Below, in pieces: positions 30,735-39,170 of a DNA stretch of 64,000 nt (positions within the stretch are counted from its first letter, which is position 1; every line of letters begins with the position of its first letter). Origin of the DNA: Diacronema lutheri (Eukaryota; Haptophyta; Pavlovophyceae; Pavlovales; Pavlovaceae); assembly GCA_019448385.1 (NCBI GenBank), contig JAGTXO010000001.1:2480001-2544000 (forward strand), read 5' to 3'. Under the pieces are notes generated by a model. It was not told where the DNA came from. It made no database searches and saw only the letters and a program-made list of their open reading frames with translations. Position numbers and translations under genes: made by a program.

Positions 30735-31775
30735 ATGCAGTCGCTTGCGAGGGCGGGCTACGCGCACGCCGACGGACTCGCGCACCTGTTCCTCGCAATG
30801 GCCGCCTACTGCCAGCCCGCGCGCGTCGCCCGCTGGGACTGCGCGCCGTGCGCCAAGGCGAGCGCCGCGTTTGGCGCGCGCGGCGGGTTCGCCGTGCGCC
30901 GCCAGTTTTACGGCAACGCGAGCTCGATGCAGGGGTACGTGGCGTCGGGCGCGGGGCTCGTTGTCGTCTCGTTCCGCGGCTCGGTCGAGTACCTCAGTTA
31001 CTGGATCGACCTCGAAGAGTACCGCACCGCGCCGTACCCGGACTGCGACGCATGCCTCGTGCACTCGGGCTTCTTGTCCGCCTGGGAAGACGTGCGCGCC
31101 GACGTGCTCAGCGGTGTGCGCGACGCGCTGCGCGCGCAGCCAGACGCGGCGCTCGTCGTGGTGGGCCACAGCCTCGGCGGCGCCGTCGCCGTCATCGCGG
31201 CGCTCCAGCTCGCCAAAGCGGACGGCGCCAAGCCGCCGGCTGCCGTCTTCACGTTCGGCGAGCCGCGCATCGGCAACGCCGCGTTCGCGCTCTTCTACGA
31301 AGCGGCGGCGGCGCACTGGGCTACGTGGCGCGTGACGCACGAGCACGACCTCGTGCCTCACCTACCACCGCGTTCGATGCTCGTCCCGTTCGTCCTCGAT
31401 TACGCGCACCACACGCGCGAGGTCTGGTACCACGCCGCGAACGCGTCCGCGCCCGACGCGCCCGCGCAGCATCGGCTGTGCTCCGCAAAGGTGGGCGAGG
31501 ACTTTGACTGCGCCGACTCGGTCTGGGTGTACGAGCTCTCCATCGCTGACCACCTGCACTACCTCGGTCAGACCGTCGGCGTCATCGGCTGCGCGGATCC
31601 GGCGCGCTCGCCGCGCGCCGGCCGCGCGCCAGCCGACGACGCGGCGGCGCTCGACCGGCTCGAGGCCGGCACGCCAGCGGCCTGGCGCTGGGTGCGCGCG
31701 CTCTGGCGGACGGTGCGCGCGCGGCTCGCTGACGAGCTCGGCGCGAGGATGCGCCGCCCATGGGCGGCGATCTGA
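30735..31775 (+). CDS. Class-3 (fungal-type) lipase
   Basis: This single exon encodes 346 aa from the ATG at 30735. The Lipase_3 fold is clear: VVVSFRGSVE (oxyanion strand) near residue 80, HSGFLSAWEDV, the nucleophile elbow VVVGHSLGGAVAVIAA near 138, FTFGEPRIGN, the Asp in HEHDLVPHLP, and a candidate catalytic His in SIADHLHYLG. Members hydrolyse triacylglycerol or galactolipid esters. No signal peptide is evident from this start, but the preceding stretch stays open and a short upstream exon cannot be excluded. Confidence 0.9.
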   Translation: MQSLARAGYAHADGLAHLFLAMAAYCQPARVARWDCAPCAKASAAFGARGGFAVRRQFYGNASSMQGYVASGAGLVVVSFRGSVEYLSYWIDLEEYRTAPYPDCDACLVHSGFLSAWEDVRADVLSGVRDALRAQPDAALVVVGHSLGGAVAVIAALQLAKADGAKPPAAVFTFGEPRIGNAAFALFYEAAAAHWATWRVTHEHDLVPHLPPRSMLVPFVLDYAHHTREVWYHAANASAPDAPAQHRLCSAKVGEDFDCADSVWVYELSIADHLHYLGQTVGVIGCADPARSPRAGRAPADDAAALDRLEAGTPAAWRWVRALWRTVRARLADELGARMRRPWAAI

Positions 31776-32076
31776 GGGTGGCGCGCGGATAGTCTTGTCA
31801 GTTGTCACCCTTTTCGCTTCTGACGCCTGATGTCACTGACGCAATCACTCTTGACCACACCGGAAAGGCGTGGGAGACCCAAAGCGAAGGAAGCGCACTT
31901 CTGCTGCAGACCTGCAGAAGGTCCGATGCCATGGTGACGGTGGCAAAAAGCGGGAGCGCGACGCAGAATCAATGCTTGTGGAGGCAGGGCGCGCAGACGA
32001 GCCGCTGCTCGCACTCGCGCGTGGCTCTTCGCTGGTCTGCACGCCCGGCCGCAGAGCATTGCCGCAATGGCCACGC
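31776..32076. other. Convergent intergenic region downstream of lipase
   Basis: This 301-bp region lies between the lipase stop and the stop of a small minus-strand gene. On the minus strand a short frame near 32015-31970 reads CEQRLVCAPCLHKH before a stop, which could be a last exon with Cys pairs, but no phase-matched junction to the upstream gene was found. Otherwise nothing is seen. Confidence 0.4.
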
Positions 32077-32544
32077 TCACGAGCTGCGCCGCACGCTCGC
32101 GTGCATCGGGAAGTTTTCGGGCCGCTTGTTCTTGTTGGTGACATCGTGGTGCCGCACGAGCGGCCGCGGGTCGCCCTGGTCTCCGCCGCTCGATTTGGGC
32201 TGCGCAAAGTCCATCTCGACGGTCGGCTTCACTTTCTCCTCGCCTCCGCCTGCGCGCAGCGCCTCCGAGCCAGTCTCCTGCAGCGCGTGCAGCCGTTCTT
32301 CTGCGAACTCGCTCGCAAACTGGGCGCGCGCGGCGGCGCGCTCTGCGTTTTCGACGGCGTTAAGCTCGTCCTGCCCACCACCCTTGCGCGCGGCCTCCGC
32401 CTCGTCGACCTGCAGTGTGCGCAGCCGCTGCCGCGCGAGCTCGTTTGCAACGGCGGGGTCTGGCACCTCGTGGTGCAGTCGGCGCACCATGCCAACGTGC
32501 ACCGCGGCGCCTGGCCTGGCGAGCTTGGCGAGCAGCGTGGTCAT
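32077..32544 (-). CDS. Small charged helical protein of unknown function
   Basis: The frame encodes 155 aa, or 170 if the ATG at 32589 is used. It is not recognised. Residues 25-105 are rich in Ala, Glu, Arg and Gln with heptad-like spacing, suggesting a helical coil. The C-terminal part is hydrophilic (GGDQGDPRPLVRHHDVTNKN). The upstream region towards 32631 is unusually AT-rich and borders a transposon insertion 86 bp from the ATG. The insertion therefore sits in the probable promoter or 5' UTR. Confidence 0.45.
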   Translation of the reverse strand: MTTLLAKLARPGAAVHVGMVRRLHHEVPDPAVANELARQRLRTLQVDEAEAARKGGGQDELNAVENAERAAARAQFASEFAEERLHALQETGSEALRAGGGEEKVKPTVEMDFAQPKSSGGDQGDPRPLVRHHDVTNKNKRPENFPMHASVRRSS

Positions 32545-32630
32545 TGAAAACGTGCTTCTTCCGCGGATCGCTTCTTCCGCCGTCCACATTTCAAAATAGG
32601 CGTCATTTTCTTCAAAAGGTGTGACGCCTA

Positions 32631-32639
32631 TTAATTTTA
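32631..32639. repeat. Target-site duplication, left copy (TTAATTTTA)
   Basis: A 9-bp direct repeat lies immediately outside the left terminal inverted repeat. It is identical to 33242-33250. Confidence 0.9.
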
Positions 32640-32690
32640 GGGAGTTCCGTACTTTTCGACGTTTCAAACTTTGCCTCCGTACTTTTAGAC
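32640..32690. repeat. Left terminal inverted repeat, 51 bp
   Basis: This is the exact reverse complement of 33191-33241. Confidence 0.93.
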
Positions 32691-32692
32691 AC

Positions 32693-33076
32693 TTCCAAAA
32701 TGTTTGCAAACTTTCGCCCGGACTCCACCCGGACTCCGTACTTTTCGACGCTGGACCCAAAACTATCCACGCGGCCATCTTCTGCGATAAGGTCTGCAAC
32801 GGCGAGGGCGACGGCGACTACCTATGCGGCCACTGCTTTGCTGTGGCCGGCTCGCCGGCGCCGGCGCCCCCTCCGGCCGGCGGCGAGGAGGACTGGGAGG
32901 ACTACGATGATTCGTCTGAAGACGTTCCCAAAAAGCGCCGCAAGACAAGCATGGGCGCGCAGCAGCAGCCGCATGGCGAAGTGAACCAGCGGAAGCAGAA
33001 CTGCTGCAAGCAGTGCGGGAGGCCCGGGCACAACAAGAGGAGCTGCCCGGAGCTCGAGCAGCAGAGAGCTAAGTGA
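32693..33076 (+). pseudogene. Zinc-knuckle (CCHC) reading frame inside the transposon
   Basis: The open frame has no convincing ATG before the conserved part, so it is a fragment or needs an upstream exon. It encodes a CDKVCNGEGDGDYLCGHC Cys cluster, an acidic stretch (EEDWEDYDDSSED), a basic KKRRK nuclear-signal-like patch and a perfect CX2CX4HX4C zinc knuckle (CKQCGRPGHNKRSC) near the stop. Zinc knuckles of this type occur at the C-terminus of many MULE transposases and in nucleic-acid binding proteins. It may be the tail of a deleted transposase or a captured host exon. Confidence 0.6.
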
Positions 33077-33084
33077 GTTCAGCT

Positions 33085-33190
33085 GCGCGTCGAAAAGTAC
33101 GGAATAACACGTCGAAAAGTACGGCGCCTCCGTACTTTTCGACGGCGCCTCCGTACTTTTCGACGGCGCCTCCGTACTTTACGACGATTT
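33085..33190. repeat. Subterminal repeats of the TIR core
   Basis: Five copies of the GTCGAAAAGTACGG core or its reverse complement lie in a row, in mixed orientation, just inside the right TIR. Clustered subterminal motifs are typical transposase binding arrays. Confidence 0.8.
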
Positions 33191-33241
33191 GTCTAAAAGT
33201 ACGGAGGCAAAGTTTGAAACGTCGAAAAGTACGGAACTCCC
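33191..33241. repeat. Right terminal inverted repeat, 51 bp
   Basis: This is the exact reverse complement of 32640-32690. Confidence 0.93.
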
Positions 33242-33250
33242 TTAATTTTA
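33242..33250. repeat. Target-site duplication, right copy (TTAATTTTA)
   Basis: This is identical to 32631-32639. The insertion target is AT-rich in an otherwise GC-rich genome. Confidence 0.9.
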
Positions 33251-33284
33251 AGGTGGGCCGTTCTTTAGTATTTTCGTGCTAGGA

Positions 33285-35859
33285 CTAGGAGGCCTTGGTG
33301 GGCTTGGCCAGCGCGCCCGTCCGCCTGGGCCGCCGACTCACGGCCATCACGGCCACGACGGCCATACCGAGCAATAGGAGCGCCGAGAGCGCGACCGCGC
33401 CCGTGGCGCCGAGCGACCACGGCGCCGAGCCCGCCGCCGCCGCGCAGTGCAGGCTCGTCACGACGTTGTCCGCCGCGCCGTCGACGATGGCCGCCATCGC
33501 GCCGAGCTCGTGCCTGAGCGAGAGAGCGTAGTAGTGCGCTTGCCCAAAGTTGTGCACCGACATGTACCTGCCAAAGTTCACGCGAAAAAAGCAGGCGCGG
33601 AGAGGCGGCGCGGGCGGGCGGGCGCGTGCGTGGCGCGAAAACGGACCGATGGCGGTGGGTGGGCGATGGCGGCCCGGGGGCGGGGGCAAAGGAACGGGAC
33701 AAGGGAACGGGACAAGGGAACGGGACAAGGGAACGGGACAAGGGGGAGGGGGAGGGGGAGGGGGGGAAGGGCGAGCGCGGGAAAGTGTGGGTGGGAGGGC
33801 AAGCTTGGCGTGCGCCGCGTGCCGCGCTCGCGCGAGGCGCGGCGCGCTCGGCGCGCGCACGCGCGCGAGGCCGCTGCGCGCACGTGCTCGCGCGCGCGAG
33901 CTTGTGCAAGAAGAGGTTCCACCGGCGGACGAAGAGCGCGTGCTCGCGCGCGGGCAGCACGTCGTCAAGCGCCTTGCCAAACGGCTCGAATGTGCGCAGC
34001 AGCTCGCGCACGCGCGCGACGGCTGGCTCGAGCAACGCGTAGACGCGCGCGCGCCGCGCCGCATCGACGTACGCGAATGAGAGCTCGCGCGAGGATGAGA
34101 ACGGGCCGAAGGGCGTGTGCCCCGTCGCCCATAGGTAGTTTGCGCGCGGCGCGCGCAGGTGCGCGTCCCAGCGCACGTGCACCGGCCCGACGCCCCAGTG
34201 CGCCTGCAGCAGCGCGCCGAGCAGCGCGCGCGTCGCGTCCGCGGTGTCGAGGCGCATGCCGTGCGCGCCGCAGCGGAAATCGACGGGCGCCGGCGGCGAG
34301 CCGGGCTGACGCAGCGCGAGCGCCATCCCACCAACGCCGCGCGCCTGGTGCGCGCGGTCGAGCAGCAGCAGCTCGGCGCGCGTAACGGTCACGACGAACG
34401 CGACGAGCACATTCGCGTCCGCCTCTGCGGCCGCCGCGCCCGCCGAGCCGAAGACGGGCGCCACGCCGGCGTCCGTCGGCGCCGCGCCGCCGGCGCGATG
34501 CGCGCGCGCGATCGCGCCGCTCGCGAGCGCCTCGCGCTCGATGTCCGCGAGCGCGCGCGCGAGCGCGCGCTGGAGCGCGCGCGCGCTCACGTACGCGTCC
34601 GTCTGCACGGTGGTCTCGCCATCGGCGACGATGGCGGAGGATCGCGCGCGCAACGCCTGCGCGAACGCGAGCTCGCACGACACACACGCGCCCGGCGCGA
34701 TCGGCACGCTCTCGACAAGCACGCGCTCCGTTGAGAGCGCGGCGCGCGCGAGCTGCTGGGCGAGCACGGTGTAGTCCACGCCGCTGCCCTCGCGCGCCGC
34801 GCGCAGCGTGTCGCGCGCGCCGGCGCCGCCATCGACGAAGAGCTCGAAGACGCGCACGATCGTCCGCGCCCTCGACGCCGGCGCGAGCCGCTCGACGGGC
34901 GGCGCGAGCAAATGGCCAGCCGCCGACACAACGGTCGCCGCGAGCTCGAGCTCGAGTGACTCGCCGGACGCGCGCGCGCGCGCGCGCGCGAGCGGCGAGT
35001 CGAGCACCGGCCCGATGCCAGACGTGGCCGGGCCGAAGGTGACCGGCCCGGCCGCAACGTCGAGCCACGCGTACCGCCCGCGCGCCACCCACGAGGAGAT
35101 GGGGCACGCTTCGGCTGCGCGTGACCCGGTGTCCGCCGCTCCGGCGCCGGCAGGGGCCACGCCGGTGGGGGTTGCGCCGACGGCCTTGTCGGCGGCTGCC
35201 GGCTCGACGTACGCGTACGGCAGTCCGCCGGGTAACACCGGGTTGAGCAAGTAGATTGTGTACACCTCGGCGCTCGCCGCGTGGTCAGCGGCGAGCACGT
35301 CGTCGACCGCCGCGACGGGCAGCGTGCGCAAGCCGGCCGCGGCGGCCTGGCGCAGCGCGTCGGTGACGCGCACGCAGAGCTGCGCACGCGCGAACGAGAC
35401 GTGGTAGCTCAGCGTACGCGAGATGTGCAGCGCGCGCGGCGCCTCGTCGAGGCTGGTGCCTTCCTCGGCGGTGAGGTGGACCGGCTCGGCGACGCTCATC
35501 GCGTCGAGGAAGCGGCCGAGCTTCGCCGCGTCGAGCTCAAGGGTGGCGTTGCCATCAGCGGCAAAGCAGACGAGGCGCACGTCGACAAACGAGTGGTGCT
35601 CGATCGCCGACAGCGCGTCCAGCTGCGACGCGAGGCTGCCGGCGCCCTCGGCCGACCACGCGGCGCCGAGCTCGCGCTCCGACAGCCGGAGGAACGCGTC
35701 GTCGCGCGCCCACGGGTCACCGATCGGGTCGAGCACGGCGAGGTGCTCGGCAAGCGCCGACTCTGCCGGCTGGCACACCGCCATTCGCGCCGCCACCGCG
35801 AGGGCGAGCAACACGGTGGCGTGCCGACGCCTCGCGCCATGCTTATAGTCGGGTGCCAT
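33285..35859 (-). CDS. Large type I membrane protein, family not firmly recognised
   Basis: Exons 35859-33884 and 33567-33285 (752 aa) join at a phase-matched GT-AG junction (ACG Thr codon split). Residues 8-28 form a signal peptide (HATVLLALAVAARMAVC). A large lumenal or extracellular region follows, with LSYHVSFARAQLCVRV, VLVAFVVTVTRAELLLLDRAHQARGVGGMALAL and WATGHTPFGPFSSSRELSFAYVDAARRARVYALLEP-like blocks. One transmembrane span near residues 715-738 and a short basic tail end the protein. It recalls large uncharacterised endomembrane proteins of plants and algae, but I cannot name the family. The right edge of the transposon lies 44 bp downstream of the stop, so the insertion falls in or next to the 3' UTR. 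Confidence 0.75.
33692..33743 (-). repeat. 13-bp tandem repeat in intron
   Basis: Four copies of GAACGGGACAAGG (+ strand) followed by GGGGGA hexamers lie in the intron (33883-33568) of the membrane protein gene. Confidence 0.9.
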
Positions 35860-35981
35860 CACTTGCAGCATGGCGCGCGATGTGGGCACTGGGCACACTC
35901 AGATCTCAGGACTCAGTCCAGTCCGTCGTGTCGCCCCCCCTCACCCCCCGAGCCACTGACATTGACAGCCACCTCGAGCGT

Positions 35982-37145
35982 TCAGCGCGGCGCGGCACCG
36001 CCACCGGCGCCGGCGCCGCGCGCGCGCGCCACGTGCGCGCGCCACTCGTCGTCCGTCGCCGTATGCTCCCACGGCACGCCCATGACGCCGGCGGCGTAGT
36101 CGCGGTCGGCCTGGTCGAGCTCGGCCTGCGTGTTCATCACCCACGTGCCGCCGCCCGCGACGGGCTCGCGCAACGGCTCGCCGGCGAGCACGAGCGCCTC
36201 GGCCGGCTTGCCGCGCGGCGAGCGGTCCGCGTTGACCAGCCGAACGCCATCCGTGCCCACCGCCGCGCGCGCGGGCAGGTACGCGAGGTGGTGGGCAGGC
36301 AGGCTGGTCGGCGCCGCTTCCGCGCCCGCCTCGAGCGCTCCGGTGCGCACGTATACGATGCAGTTGCGCGAGGCTGGCAGCGGGCACACCCACTCGCCGC
36401 CCGGTGGGATCTCGACGCGCAGCAGCGTGACGGGTGCGCCCGCAAGCTCGACGGGCGCACGCACGCTGGCGTACTCGCCGCCGAGCACGTGCACGCGCAC
36501 GCCACCCTCGGCGCCGTCATCACCTGCCGCCGCCTTCACCGCCGGCGGCACGAAGAGCTGGATGCGCGGCGGCACCATCTTTGCCGCCGCGGGCAGATTG
36601 AGCCAAAGCTGGTACAGCTCGGCGCGGCCGTCGTCGTTCGCCCACCACATCTCCTCATGGAGCACGCCGCGCGCGGCGGTGAGCCACTGCACCTCGCCGT
36701 CGCCATAGCGCTGCTGCACGCCGAGCGAGTCGCGGTGCGTCAGCCCGCCGTCGATCGTCATCGTGACCGTCTCGAATCCGCGATGCGGGTGCGCCGGGAA
36801 GCCCTCTGGGATGAGCAGGCGAAGGAGCGGACGGAGCGGGTCCCACGCAGAGAAGCGATGCCGGTGGTGCACGAGCAGCACGAACGGGTCCGCATCCTCG
36901 CCGCCGAGCGACATGGGCGCCACGCGCCCGCCGATGGCCGCCTCCGCGTCGGCCGCTGCGTCGCGCAGGCCGACGAGGTCGAGCGCGGTGAGCGCGAGGC
37001 CGTTGGCGAGCGGCCAGAAAGGGAGCCGCACAGGGCGCTGCATGCTCGCCACCGGCCGCGGCCGCGCCACCCCGAGCCCGAGCCCGCGCGCGGGCCAAAC
37101 GAGCAGCACCAGGAGGGGAGCTCGAGCGCGAGATCCGGCCGCCAT
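35982..37145 (-). CDS. Pirin-family cupin protein with N-terminal leader
   Basis: This single-exon gene encodes 387 aa. The bicupin pirin signature is complete: FPAHPHRGFETVTMTI with two metal-binding His, GVLHEEMW with the third His and the Glu, LYQLWLNLP, the second cupin with VHVLGGEYASV, and the C-terminal GEPLREPVAGGGTWVMNT block followed by DYAAGVMG. Pirins are Fe(II) proteins; some are quercetin dioxygenases and others are redox-sensing transcription cofactors. Residues 1-25 are hydrophobic, with a LLVLLVWPARGLGLGV stretch, suggesting a signal or organelle leader that cytosolic/nuclear pirins lack. Confidence 0.93.
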   Translation of the reverse strand: MAAGSRARAPLLVLLVWPARGLGLGVARPRPVASMQRPVRLPFWPLANGLALTALDLVGLRDAAADAEAAIGGRVAPMSLGGEDADPFVLLVHHRHRFSAWDPLRPLLRLLIPEGFPAHPHRGFETVTMTIDGGLTHRDSLGVQQRYGDGEVQWLTAARGVLHEEMWWANDDGRAELYQLWLNLPAAAKMVPPRIQLFVPPAVKAAAGDDGAEGGVRVHVLGGEYASVRAPVELAGAPVTLLRVEIPPGGEWVCPLPASRNCIVYVRTGALEAGAEAAPTSLPAHHLAYLPARAAVGTDGVRLVNADRSPRGKPAEALVLAGEPLREPVAGGGTWVMNTQAELDQADRDYAAGVMGVPWEHTATDDEWRAHVARARGAGAGGGAAPR

Positions 37146-37232
37146 CGACGCCGGCGAACTCTGAAACTGTAGTTAGGGGAATCATTCATCAGGGTGAGGT
37201 GCGGAGACTTTGCACAGCAGGCAGGTGGAGAG
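37146..37232. promoter_or_regulatory. Divergent promoter, pirin / WD40-RING gene
   Basis: An 87-bp interval lies between divergent starts and is locally less GC-rich. No defined motif is recognised. Confidence 0.35.
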
Positions 37233-38371
37233 ATGGGCCAGCGCGGCAGCCGGCCGCGCGCGCCGGCGAGCATCACGGTGGAAGCGCGCGATGGCGGCTC
37301 GCCTGCGGCCGCGCCGCTTGGCGCGCCCGCCCTTACGCTCGCCGCGAGCGCGCCGATGATGGTCTTCCCGTCGGACGGCGACGCGCTGCACGAGCGGACG
37401 ATCAAGTCGGTGAGCGTGTCGGGCGGGCACGTCTTCTGCGGCAGCTGGGATCACACGGTCTCCATGTGGGAGCTCGACTCGGGCGAGTTCGTGCGCTCAT
37501 TTCGCGGGCACAAGCAGGACGTGATCGGAATCGCCGTCCACGCCGGCTGGCTCTTCTCGTGCGGCGACTGCGTGCGGATGTGGGAGACGCGCTCGGGCGA
37601 GCAGGTCGCCGCGTTCGGCTCGAAGGACGAGAACTCGACGGCGACTTTTTACGCGGCGGTGGCGGACGCGCATGCCGTCGGCCTGCTCGCATGCGCCTTT
37701 TGCCGCGGGCCCATCCACGTCTACGACTTCAAAGGTCCGGCCGACACGTTTGCGGCGCACCGAGCGCAGGCGCAGCGCGCGCGCGTGCTGTACGGCGCGC
37801 GGCCGCTGCTCGTGCTGGAGGGGCACTCGGCGGGCGCGATGGCGCTGGTGGTGGGCGATGTGCGTGGCGAGCATGTCCTCGCGAGCGCGTCGATCGACAA
37901 GTCCGCCAAACTCTGGTCGCTGCGCCGCGGCGCGTGCGTGCGCACCTTCATCGGGCACACGGCGCCGCTGCGCGACGTGCGCCTCGCGGCCGACCGGCTG
38001 TACACGGCGTCACTCGACGCGACGGCGCGCGAGTGGGACGCGCTGACGGCGCAGTGCACGCGCGTCTTCGCCGGCCACCACTCGCCCGTCCGCTCCGTCG
38101 CCATCGTTGGCTCTGTGCTGCTCACCGCCGAGGCGCCGAGCTCGGCGAACGGCGGCGCGGACGGCGGGTACGCCGTGCGCGAGTTTGACGCGCGGACGGG
38201 CGAGCTGCTCGCGTGCTACCCGGCGCTGCACGATGCGGGCATCTTCCACCTCTTCGTCGAGCCCGCCGGCACCGGCGCGCATCCAACGCTTTTCACCGCC
38301 TCGCAGGATCGGCTCGTCAAGCGATGGCGGCTCGTCGGGCGCACGCGCGGCTCGGCGCCGGCCGCTGGCGG

Positions 38372-38413
<42 letters not shown>

Positions 38414-39065
38414 GGGCGACGGCGCCCGCGACGATGCGTGCGCGGCGGGTGGAGGCGACGGCGTCGGCGGCGGCGATGGTGGCGGCAGTGGCAATACTCG
38501 CATTATTGGCGCCCGAATGGCGGCGTACGAGCCCCGCGCCGAGCTCGGCGGCGAGACCGCGCCGTTGCGCGTTGCGCATGGCGGCGGCAAGGAGAAGCGA
38601 GCGGTAGTCGAGCGCGAGCGCGAGCGCGAGCGCGAGCGCGCGGCCGCAGGCGCAGACGCCGGCGCGGACGCGGGCGCGGACGGCGGCGCGCTGCAACGCG
38701 ATGAGCCGCCGTCGAGCGTAACGCTCGTGCGCGCAGCGCCAAGTGCGGCAGGCGCGGACGCGCGCGCGGACATTGCGCGGCGTGCCACTGGGCCGCCGGC
38801 GGCAAGCGCGCTCGCCGCTGTGCCAGATGTGGCTGCGGACGCCCAGCTGCCGCTTGAGATGCGCAGGGTGGTCGAGGCGACGCGCGCCAGGCTCGAGGAG
38901 CTCGAGGACTCTGCGAAATGCTTTGTGTGCCTCGAGCGTCCCAAGAACGCCGCCTTCGTGCCGTGCGGCCACCAGTCATGCCGCAGGTGCGCCGAGCACT
39001 ATCGGAATGCGGCGTGCCCGATCTGCCGCGCGGGTGTCTCGACCATTCTCGCACTCTACGGCTGA
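37233..39065 (+). CDS. WD40-repeat protein with C-terminal RING finger (putative E3 ubiquitin ligase)
   Basis: This single exon encodes 610 aa. Residues about 50-370 form six to seven WD40 blades, with SGGHVFCGSWDHTVSMWELDS, FRGHKQDVIGIAV, VLASASIDKSAKLWSLRRG and LYTASLDATAREWDAL. A disordered region with Asp/Gly and RERERERER runs follows. The last 50 residues are a C3HC4 RING of the MULAN/IAP type: CFVCLERPKNAAFVPCGHQ, CRRC, CPICR. The propeller would recruit substrate and the RING would recruit an E2. The start MGQRGSR fits an N-myristoylation consensus (Gly2, Ser6), so membrane association is possible. The ATG at 37233 was preferred over upstream non-ATG extensions. Confidence 0.92.
38383..38416 (+). 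repeat. GGCGAC hexamer run
   Basis: About five hexamers encode an Asp-Gly stretch in the linker of the WD40-RING protein. Confidence 0.8.
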
Positions 39066-39082
39066 GCTGACGGGTCGCATCG

Positions 39083-39140
39083 GCCAATTGTGTCTTGAGC
39101 CGCACAATCTTTTTTTCTGTCAGCTCATGACACAATTGGC
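39083..39140. terminator. 12-bp inverted repeat with T-run between convergent stops
   Basis: GCCAATTGTGTC (39083-39094) and its exact reverse complement (39129-39140) flank a 34-nt loop with an eight-base T-run. The element sits midway between two convergent genes 105 bp apart. A role in 3' end formation or transcript separation is possible but untested. Confidence 0.4.
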
Positions 39141-39170
39141 GGATGTGAAGAGTACATACAGCGCGGCGCG

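Larger units (their letters stand above)
32640..33241. mobile_element. Non-autonomous Mutator-like element (602 bp) with captured or degenerate zinc-knuckle ORF
   Basis: The ends are perfect 51-bp terminal inverted repeats (32640-32690 and 33191-33241), starting GGGAGTTCCGTAC. They are flanked by an exact 9-bp target duplication. TIRs of this length with 9-bp duplications are the hallmark of Mutator-like elements; this class call is from structure, not from a transposase. Inside the ends, several further copies of the TIR core TCCGTACTTTTCGACG occur in both orientations (near 32738 and 33090-33185). The interior carries an open frame with a CCHC zinc knuckle but no transposase domain. TIRs without mismatches suggest recent movement. 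Confidence 0.9.

Noticed and set aside
31802-32599. Plus-strand frame of 265 codons downstream of the lipase
   Set aside because: It is Ser/Cys-rich with no domain. The minus strand frame is charged and helical and more protein-like, though still weak.
33073-33282. Short plus-strand frame with YFSTAPP repeats
   Set aside because: It is the translation of transposon subterminal repeats and the right TIR; it has no ATG start and reads into the neighbour.
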